Source: an uncultured Eubacteriales bacterium (GTDB taxonomy: Bacteria; Bacillota; Clostridia; Christensenellales; Aristaeellaceae). From it: a stretch of DNA of 40,654 nucleotides. How positions within the stretch are numbered: position 1 is the first letter of the stretch; the number at the start of each line of letters is the position of its first letter. This document shows positions 34,727 to 40,654 of this stretch, in pieces. Location of the stretch: assembly GCA_902765735.1 (NCBI GenBank), contig CACXBB010000020.1:1-40654 (forward strand). Direction: 5' to 3'. A model generated the notes under the pieces. That model saw nothing but the letters and a program-made list of their open reading frames with translations, ran no database searches and had not been told where the DNA came from. The position numbers and the translations under genes were made by a program.

Positions 34727-36199
34727 TCATTTCAATCGCTTGCATTGCTCCGGGAGGTGCGCCTCGTCCGCCGGGGCGATGTCGTACTCCCCGGGCTTTT
34801 GGTCGCCCTTAACCGCGTACACGCCGCCGCCCTCCGGCACGCCGATGGCTTTGAGCCGCTTCACCACCGGCTCTGCGGCGGTGATCAGCACCGGGTTGGT
34901 CTCCCCCCTGCGCCTGCGCCGAGAGACCTCCCGGACGACGCGCCGGGCGGTGGTCTCGTGGGAAGGCGTCACGCCGTCACCGCCGCAGGCCGAACAGGTG
35001 TGCAGAAGCTGCTTCGACAGCGGCCGGCGGTCCTTCCTGCGCGTCAGCTCGATAAGCCCCAGCCCGGTCATGCCCACCACGCTCAGGCGACTTTGGTCGG
35101 TCTTCGCCAGCTCCCGCAGCAGCGCCAGCAATCTGTCGTTGTCGGCGGGGTCCTCCATGTCGATGAAGTCCACGATCACGATGCCGCCCACGTCCCTTAA
35201 GCGCAGCTGCCGCACGATCTCCTCCGCCGCCTCGCAATTCAGCCGAAACAGCGTCTCCTCCAGATCGCGCCTGCCGGTGAACTTGCCGGTGTTGACGTCG
35301 ATGACCGTCATGGCCTCGGTCTCCTCGATCACCAGGGAGCCGCCGCTTTTGAGCCAGACGTACTTTTTGAGCGCCTTGTCGAGCTGGGCGTCCACCCGGT
35401 ACAGGTCGAAAAGCGGCGTCTCCCCGTCGTAGAGGCGTATCCGGTCCGCCCATTCGGGGGCGAGTGCCTCCGAGCGGGCCTTCAGATCGTCGTACAGCGC
35501 GGAGCCGTCCGCCCACACCGCGTCCACGTCGCCGCTTAAGCGGTCCCGCACGCATTTCAGCGTAAGCCCGGTGTTGGAGAACACCCGCTTCGGGGCGGTG
35601 GCGACGGCGGCGCGGGTCTTGATGTCCCGCCATTGAGCGATCAGCGCGTCAAACTCGCGCTTAAGCGCCTCCTCCGGCAGGCCCGCCGCCGCCGTGCGGA
35701 CGATCAGCCCCATGCCGGTATCCCTGACCAGCGCGTCGGCGGCGGCGCGCAGGCGGCGGCGCTCCCCGTCATCTGCGATCTTGCGGGACACCCCCACGTA
35801 GCGCACCTCCGGCAGCAGCACCAGCGCGCGCCCCGGCAGCGTCAGATGGCTGGACACCCGGTGCCCCTTCTGCCCGCTCTGGGCCTTGACCACCTGCACC
35901 AGGATCTCCTGCCCCGGGCGCACCAGCCTTTCGACGCGCAGGCCATCCAGCCGCTTTTGAAGCGCCGGGTCACCGACCTGTATGTCTCCGGCGTACAGAA
36001 AGCCGTTCTTCTCCATGCCGATGTCCACGAAGGCGGCGTTCATGCCGGGCAGCACGTTCTCCACCCGGCCCAGATAGATGGAGCCGGTCGCGTCGTCCGA
36101 GCCGGGACGGTCCACGTACAGCTCGCACAGCCGGTCGTCCTCGATCACCGCCATGCGGGTCTCGCCCAGCAGGGTCTCCAGCAGTATCGTCCGCTTCAT
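34727..36199 (-). CDS. rng: Ribonuclease E/G
   Basis: RNase E/G enzymes cut single-stranded RNA in rRNA maturation and mRNA decay. The 490-residue protein has the S1 RNA-binding domain (about 35-125, GRVENVLPGMNAAFVDIG), catalytic-domain acids in VIDVNTGKF (near 300) and VDFIDMEDPADNDRLL (near 345), and a CSACGG zinc-link motif near 404. It overlaps the DUF2344 gene by 4 bases, the usual clostridial neighbour. Confidence 0.95.
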   Translation of the reverse strand: MKRTILLETLLGETRMAVIEDDRLCELYVDRPGSDDATGSIYLGRVENVLPGMNAAFVDIGMEKNGFLYAGDIQVGDPALQKRLDGLRVERLVRPGQEILVQVVKAQSGQKGHRVSSHLTLPGRALVLLPEVRYVGVSRKIADDGERRRLRAAADALVRDTGMGLIVRTAAAGLPEEALKREFDALIAQWRDIKTRAAVATAPKRVFSNTGLTLKCVRDRLSGDVDAVWADGSALYDDLKARSEALAPEWADRIRLYDGETPLFDLYRVDAQLDKALKKYVWLKSGGSLVIEETEAMTVIDVNTGKFTGRRDLEETLFRLNCEAAEEIVRQLRLRDVGGIVIVDFIDMEDPADNDRLLALLRELAKTDQSRLSVVGMTGLGLIELTRRKDRRPLSKQLLHTCSACGGDGVTPSHETTARRVVREVSRRRRRGETNPVLITAAEPVVKRLKAIGVPEGGGVYAVKGDQKPGEYDIAPADEAHLPEQCKRLK

Positions 36200-36870
36200 A
36201 GTTCCATGAGCGGGCGGCCATTGCCCTCCGCGTCCGCGCCCAGCAGCATGAGCCGGTGGATGCGCATCTCCGGCACCCCGACCCCCGCCATGTCCGCAAG
36301 CGCCTTCACCAGCAGGTCGGGCTTTAAGGTGTTCTGCTCCGTCAGCATCAGCCGGGCATACAGACCGGCGTCGGTTTTCCTGAGATCGACGGCCAGCGGG
36401 CGGATGTCGATCTCCCTCTCGCCGGACTTGGTCTTTTTTATACCCATCACGCGCTCCCGTTCAAGGAACGCGGACACCTGGTCATACACCCTCTGCGCGT
36501 CGTCCCCCTCGAGGGTGATCCTATAGTCCGACATCCGCACCAGCGCCATGGGCGCGGGGTGCTTGTCGTCGATCATGCGCACCTCCAGCACCGGCAAATC
36601 CTCCGGCAGCGCGGCGCGCACAGCGTCCTCGGTGCGCTTTCGGCCCATGGGTGCGGAGAGCTTGATGTCGATGACCTCATACTCGCTGGTCCAGCCCAGC
36701 GCCAGCGCCGAGCCGAAGGACATCACCGGATGGGGGTTGAACCCCTGCGACCAGGCCACGGGCAGCCCCGTGCGGTTCACGGCCCGCTGGAAGAAGCGCT
36801 GCAGGTCCAGATGGGAGATGAACCGCAGCCGATCCCGCTTGCCGAAACGTATCAGCGCCCTCATACGCAC
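36196..36870 (-). CDS. Radical SAM-linked DUF2344 (TIGR03936-type) protein
   Basis: The 224-residue protein has the family block RLRFISHLDLQRFFQRAVNRTGLPVAWSQGFNPHPVMSFGSALALG. It is always found beside or fused to the radical SAM protein encoded just upstream, and is not itself a radical SAM enzyme. Overlaps of 10 bases upstream and 4 downstream indicate coupled translation. Biochemical role not established. Confidence 0.93.
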   Translation of the reverse strand: MRMRALIRFGKRDRLRFISHLDLQRFFQRAVNRTGLPVAWSQGFNPHPVMSFGSALALGWTSEYEVIDIKLSAPMGRKRTEDAVRAALPEDLPVLEVRMIDDKHPAPMALVRMSDYRITLEGDDAQRVYDQVSAFLERERVMGIKKTKSGEREIDIRPLAVDLRKTDAGLYARLMLTEQNTLKPDLLVKALADMAGVGVPEMRIHRLMLLGADAEGNGRPLMEL

Positions 36871-38702
36871 GCCCCCTCATAGCGCTTCATGCCGCAGCCG
36901 GTGCAGCCCTTGCGGCAGTCGCGGGTGCACTCGGCCCGCTGCGCCTTGTGCCACTCCGAAAGCAGGTAGGTCTTGGTCACGCCGCAGTCCAGGTGGTCCC
37001 AGGGGAACACCTCGTCCTCAGACCTCGGTCGGTTTGCGTAGAAATCCGGGTCGATGCCGCACTCCCGGAAGGCCTGAAGCCACAGGTCGTAGCGGAACTG
37101 ATCCGACCAGCCGTCGAACCGGCAGCCCAGCCGCCAGGCCCGCTCCAGCGCGTCGGCCAGCCGCCGGTCGCCCCGGGCGAACACGGCCTCGATGTAGCTC
37201 ACGTCCGGCGCGTGGTACTTGAAATCCACGCCCTTGATCTGATTGAGCGCCTGCCTGAGCAACTGCTGGCGGCGCACCACGGTGTCATAGTCCAACTGCG
37301 GCGCCCACTGAAAGGGCGTAAAGTTCTTCGGCACGAACACGGAGGCCGACACGGTGATCCGAAGCCCCGGCGCGCGGCGCTCCTTGGGGATGGAGAAGTA
37401 GCAGCGCCGCACCTTCGCGGCCAGATCGGCGATGCCCAGCACGTCTTCGTCGGTCTCGGTGGGCAGGCCCAGCATGAAGTACAGCTTCACCGCCGACCAG
37501 CCCTGGTCGAAGGCGTCGGTCACCGAGCGCATCAGGTCCGCCTCGGTGACGCCCTTGTTGATCACGTCCCTGAGCCGCTGGGTGCCCGCCTCGGGGGCGA
37601 GGGTCAGCGCGGTCTTCTTGACCTTCTGCGTCTGTCTGAGCGTGTCGGTCAGCACGTTGTCGATGCGCTGGGAGGGCAGCGCGATGCGCACCCGCCGGGC
37701 GGCGAACTTCTCCACCATCGCCCGGGCCAGCTCCGGCAGGCAGGAGTAGTCGCCGGAGGACAGGCTCATCAGCGAGATCTCGTCGTAGCCGGTGGCGTCC
37801 ACCAGCTTCTCCGCCATCTCCATGAGGTGCGCCATGTTCCGCTCCCGCACGGGCCGGTAGATCATGCCCGCCTGGCAGAACCGGCAGCCCCGGGTGCAGC
37901 CGCGGAAGATCTCCAGCATGATGCGGTTGTGCACGATCTCCCCGTAGGGCACGATCAGCTTATCGGGATAGACGGCCTCGTCCAGCTTCGGCACCATGGC
38001 CTTCATGACCACCTCCGGCGCGCCGCTGCCGGGCTTGGGCGTGACGGCGCGCACCGTGCCGTCTTCGTTGTAGGATACATCGTACAGTGAAGGCACGTAG
38101 ATGCCCGGGATCTGGGCACACATGCGCAGGTAGTCCTCCCGGGGAAGCCCCGACGCCTTCCACTTTCTGTACATGTCGATGGTCTGGCCGGTCTCCACCT
38201 CGCCGTCGCCCAGGGCGATCAGGTCCACAAACGGCGCAAGCGGCTCGGGATTGAAGGCGCAGGGCCCGCCGCAGATCACGAAGGGGCCGTCCGTCCGGTC
38301 CTCGCGCCTGAGGGGGATGCCCGCCAGGTCCAGCGCCTCGAGGATGTTGGTAAAGCTCATCTCGTACTGAAGCGTCACGCCCAACAGGTCAAAATCCCTC
38401 ACCGGCGTGCGGGATTCCAGCGTGAACAGCGGGATGCCGTTCTGCCGCATCAGATCGGCCATGTCCACCCACGGCGAAAACACCCGCTCGCACCAGGCGT
38501 CGTCGCGGGCGTTGATGGCGTGGTAGAGTATCTTCATGCCCAGGTGGCTCATGCCCACCTCATAGGTGTCCGGGAACAGGAAGGCATAGCGCACCGCCAC
38601 GTCCCCCGGGTCCTTCATCACAGCGTTGAACTCGCCGCCCATGTACCTTACGGGCTTCTGCACCGACATGAACAGCTTTTCTATGCGGTCGGAAAGGGTC
38701 AA
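36861..38702 (-). CDS. B12-binding-type radical SAM protein (TIGR03960-like)
   Basis: The 613-residue protein has an N-terminal Rossmann-like B12-binding-type domain (FPDTYEVGMSHLG, DLLGVTLQYEMSFTNIL), the radical SAM cluster CTRGCRFCQAG near residue 268, and a C-terminal extension ending in ECTRDCRKGCTGCG, six cysteines in about 15 residues. I place the start at TTG 38702 because GGAGG lies 7 bases before it; an upstream TTG (38723) would include that site in the coding region. The reaction is unknown; linkage to rng and DUF2344 suggests RNA or ribosome modification. Confidence 0.92.
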   Translation of the reverse strand: MTLSDRIEKLFMSVQKPVRYMGGEFNAVMKDPGDVAVRYAFLFPDTYEVGMSHLGMKILYHAINARDDAWCERVFSPWVDMADLMRQNGIPLFTLESRTPVRDFDLLGVTLQYEMSFTNILEALDLAGIPLRREDRTDGPFVICGGPCAFNPEPLAPFVDLIALGDGEVETGQTIDMYRKWKASGLPREDYLRMCAQIPGIYVPSLYDVSYNEDGTVRAVTPKPGSGAPEVVMKAMVPKLDEAVYPDKLIVPYGEIVHNRIMLEIFRGCTRGCRFCQAGMIYRPVRERNMAHLMEMAEKLVDATGYDEISLMSLSSGDYSCLPELARAMVEKFAARRVRIALPSQRIDNVLTDTLRQTQKVKKTALTLAPEAGTQRLRDVINKGVTEADLMRSVTDAFDQGWSAVKLYFMLGLPTETDEDVLGIADLAAKVRRCYFSIPKERRAPGLRITVSASVFVPKNFTPFQWAPQLDYDTVVRRQQLLRQALNQIKGVDFKYHAPDVSYIEAVFARGDRRLADALERAWRLGCRFDGWSDQFRYDLWLQAFRECGIDPDFYANRPRSEDEVFPWDHLDCGVTKTYLLSEWHKAQRAECTRDCRKGCTGCGMKRYEGACV

Positions 38703-38825
38703 ACCAACGCCTCCAATGCACAATTCTCCATAATATCTCTATATTACTTTATCACCAAACGGGCAAATCTTCAACTTCAAATTGTTAAACAATTTGACAT
38801 TTGGGGAAATGCAACGCAATTGCGC

Positions 38826-38854
38826 TTGACTGTGCCCATAAAACCGTATATGAT
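38826..38854 (+). promoter_or_regulatory. Promoter of the lysA-like gene
   Basis: TTGACT and TATGAT are 17 bases apart, about 30 bases before the ATG. A second TTGACA at 38796-38801 has no good -10. The divergent radical SAM run has no clear promoter in the 181-base gap. Confidence 0.7.
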
Positions 38855-38883
38855 TTTGATTTAGCAGACAGGAGTGGATATTT

Positions 38884-40152
38884 ATGCAAAAGCTGCCCTT
38901 TGTTTCGCACGAAAAGCTGGTTGAAATCACCGAGAAATACCCCACCCCGTTCCACCTGTACGACGAGGCCGGCATCCGCCGCACCGCCCGCGACCTCAAG
39001 GAGGCCTTCGCCTGGAACCACGGCTTTCGGGAGTACTTCGCGGTGAAGGCCTGCCCGAACCCCTTCATCCTCAAAATCCTGAAGGAGGAGGGCTGCGGGC
39101 TGGACTGCGCCTCCATGGCGGAACTTCGGCTGGCCGAGGCCCTGGGCTTTTCCGGCGACGAGATCATGTTCTCCTCCAACGAGACCCCCGGCGAGGAGTT
39201 TGAATACGCGAGGAAGCTGAACGCCATCATCAACCTGGACGACATCACCCACATCGACTTTTTAAAGAAGCACGGCGGCATCCCGGAACGCATCTGTCTA
39301 AGGTACAATCCCGGCGGCGAGCTGCTGGTGGGTTCGGTGTACATGGGCCAGCCCAGCGGCTCCAAGTTCGGCATGACCAAGCAGCAGATCTTCCACGCGG
39401 TGCAGCATTTGCAGAACCTGGGCGTGAAGGAATTCGGCCTGCACGCGCTGCTGGCCTCCAACGCCGCCGACAACAACTACTACCCCGCCAACGCCATGAT
39501 CCTCTTCGAGCTGGCCATCGAGCTCAACCAGAAGCTGGGCGCGAAGATCTTCATGATCAACCTCTCTGGCGGCGTGGGCATCGCCTACCAGCCCGAGCAG
39601 CAGATGCCGGACATCAGGAAGATCGGCCGCGCCATCGAGGAATCCTTCGACGTGATGACCTCCGCCCGGCTGGGCAACGTGGCCCTGTCCACCGAGCTCG
39701 GTCGGTTCATGACCGGCCCCCACGGCTGCCTGGTGGCCACGGCCATCCATAAAAAGCACATCTACAAGGAGTACATCGGCCTGGACGCCTGCGCGGTGAA
39801 CCTGATGCGCCCCGCCATCTACGACGCCTACCACCACATCACCGTCTCCGGCAAGGAGGACGCGCTGTGCGACCACGTGTACGACGTGGTGGGCTCCCTG
39901 TGCGAGAACAACGACAAGTTCGCCGTCGACCGGGCGCTGCCGGAGATCCACGACGGCGACCTGATCGTCATCCACGATACCGGCGCGCACGGCTACTCCA
40001 TGGGCTACAACTACAATGGCAAGCTGAAGTCCGCCGAGATACTGCTCCACCCCGACGGCAGCTTCGACATGATCCGCCGCGCCGAGACCATCCGGGATTA
40101 CTTCGCCACCTTCGACTTCTGCGACATCCTGAAGGACGCGAATATGGACTGA
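38884..40152 (+). CDS. lysA: PLP decarboxylase of the diaminopimelate decarboxylase family
   Basis: The alanine-racemase-type fold III enzyme would convert meso-diaminopimelate to lysine. Visible are YFAVKACPNP with the PLP lysine K55, GLDCASMAEL, the LSGGVGIAY glycine loop, STELGRF (phosphate region), and a C-terminal HDTGAHGYSMGYNYNG. The 422 residues match the divergent LysA group of anaerobes rather than the classic form; carboxynorspermidine or other diamino acid decarboxylases are the alternative. AGGAG precedes the ATG, and a long hairpin follows the stop. Confidence 0.88.
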   Translation: MQKLPFVSHEKLVEITEKYPTPFHLYDEAGIRRTARDLKEAFAWNHGFREYFAVKACPNPFILKILKEEGCGLDCASMAELRLAEALGFSGDEIMFSSNETPGEEFEYARKLNAIINLDDITHIDFLKKHGGIPERICLRYNPGGELLVGSVYMGQPSGSKFGMTKQQIFHAVQHLQNLGVKEFGLHALLASNAADNNYYPANAMILFELAIELNQKLGAKIFMINLSGGVGIAYQPEQQMPDIRKIGRAIEESFDVMTSARLGNVALSTELGRFMTGPHGCLVATAIHKKHIYKEYIGLDACAVNLMRPAIYDAYHHITVSGKEDALCDHVYDVVGSLCENNDKFAVDRALPEIHDGDLIVIHDTGAHGYSMGYNYNGKLKSAEILLHPDGSFDMIRRAETIRDYFATFDFCDILKDANMD

Positions 40153-40155
40153 CAC

Positions 40156-40206
40156 TATACATAAACAGACCGGAGTCGAATTTCGACTCCGGTCTGTTTA
40201 TGTATA
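40156..40206. terminator. Perfect 25-bp hairpin after the lysA-like gene
   Basis: Two 25-base arms are exact reverse complements with one base between them; the outer part is AT-rich (TATACATAAACAG / CTGTTTATGTATA), so it can terminate in either direction. Confidence 0.85.
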
Positions 40207-40236
40207 ACTTCACGTCTTCTTGCATGATCGTGGGAG

Positions 40237-40413
40237 GACTCCCCCAGTCAGCTTCGCTGACAGCCCCCTCGAGGAGGGGGCCTTTTGGCGGCGAGCCCAT
40301 AGCCTCCCGTCCAGCCTCCCTCCCAGAGGGAGGTGGCTCGGCGCAGCCGAGACGGAGGGAGTTAGCCTCCCTCCCAGAGGGAGGTGGCTCGGCGCAGCCG
40401 AGACGGAGGGAGT
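40237..40413. repeat. Two-hairpin repeats, one reversed and two tandem
   Basis: Units at 40315-40362 and 40366-40413 are near identical (CCTCCCTCCCAGAGGGAGG, TGG, CTCGGC-GCCGAG, GACGGAGGGAGT), 51 bp apart. A reversed relative lies at 40237-40280 (GTCAGC-GCTGAC with GCCCCCTC-GAGGGGGC type stems). They fill the 238-base gap 40207-40444, which has no gene. Confidence 0.8.
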
Positions 40414-40444
40414 CGGCATCCCACAAGTTGCCGTGAAGCGCCTG

Positions 40445-40654
40445 TTATCCCCTCCGTCCGCCGCCGGGGCCCATCGGGCCGCCGGAACCGCCGCGGCCGC
40501 CGCGGCCCGTGCCGCCGGGGCCGCGCTGGGGGCCTGGCGCTGATCTGGGCGTCGTCACCGGTCCGGTGGATGCTGGACGGCCCGGCACGGGACGCGGCGC
40601 GGATCTGGGCGGCGGCACAGGCCCGGTGGGCGCGGGCCGCACGGGCGCCGGCCG
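40445..40654 (-). CDS. C-terminus of a Pro/Gly/Arg-rich protein, cut by window edge
   Basis: The minus-strand frame runs in from beyond the window and stops at TAA 40445-40447. The 69 visible residues are low complexity: Pro/Ala/Arg-rich with two SAP-type repeats (PRSAPRP, PRSAPGP), then Gly/Arg-rich (GGTGRGGRGGSGGPMGPGGG). Such tails end some RNA helicases and other RNA-binding or disordered proteins. No domain is visible, and in DNA this GC-rich a chance frame cannot be excluded. Confidence 0.45.
   Translation of the reverse strand, partial: RPAPVRPAPTGPVPPPRSAPRPVPGRPASTGPVTTPRSAPGPQRGPGGTGRGGRGGSGGPMGPGGGRRG

Overview
The window looks like chromosome from a high-GC member of the Clostridia (Bacillota), probably a gut or rumen-type anaerobe. 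The evidence is a Gram-positive LexA box, a CtsR operator in front of clpB, IreB next to RuvX and DUF1292, a YlbF next to MiaB, an infC-rpmI-rplT operon with a leader attenuator, and consensus -35/-10 promoters. I cannot name the species. Nearly all of the window is GC-rich, single-copy housekeeping DNA; the first 4.4 kb is less GC-rich and is a patchwork of gene fragments.

Layout. 1-4400 is a graveyard next to two tRNA-Ser genes: a secreted thiaminase I, a lipoprotein or secreted MTA/SAH nucleosidase and an acetolactate decarboxylase are each broken by copies of one ~165-210 bp inverted-repeat element (a MITE with TA flanks). Between and beyond them lie the tails of a PP2C phosphatase, a MOBP-type relaxase, a MobC-like protein, a DUF5131 protein and a tyrosine integrase. 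This reads as the residue of an integrative mobilizable element at tRNA-Ser. 4.7-9.2 kb holds lexA (with two LexA boxes), an EamA transporter and clpB (with a CtsR operator). 9.2-12.2 kb holds a zinc-ribbon DUF4428 protein and two XpaC-like membrane paralogues. 12.3-14.9 kb is a co-directional group: a 51-aa ORF, secreted barnase, barstar, deoD and a HAD phosphatase. 15-16.3 kb is infC-rpmI-rplT. 16.4-19.6 kb is a zinc uptake operon znuA-fur(zur)-znuC-znuB with a Fur-type operator. 19.6-22.2 kb is an OmpR/PhoR-like two-component system. 22.5-24.7 kb holds a PRC-barrel protein, a YtxH-like small protein and an AI-2E family permease. 24.7-26.8 kb is ireB, a ferredoxin-fused aldo-keto reductase and an in-frame ruvX-DUF1292. 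27.2-38.7 kb is a long leftward run: B12-type radical SAM, DUF2344, rng, miaB, ylbF, mutS, mutL, miaA. 38.9-40.2 kb is a lysA-like decarboxylase, and the window ends inside a Pro/Gly/Arg-rich tail.

The most unusual signal is in the gaps, not the genes. Four intergenic elements (16295-16469, 23120-23602, 26818-27192, 32727-32922) share one plan: each is bounded by two short arrays of a degenerate 7-bp repeat in opposite orientation, although the heptamer differs from element to element. Several ends lie exactly on the stop codon of the neighbouring gene, and one array supplies the last codons and stop of miaA. Inside them and elsewhere sit two further palindromic repeat families: a two-hairpin unit with a ~53-bp period, and a GTAGGG-headed palindrome often found as inverted pairs. 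All functional statements come from reading protein motifs by eye; no database search was possible.
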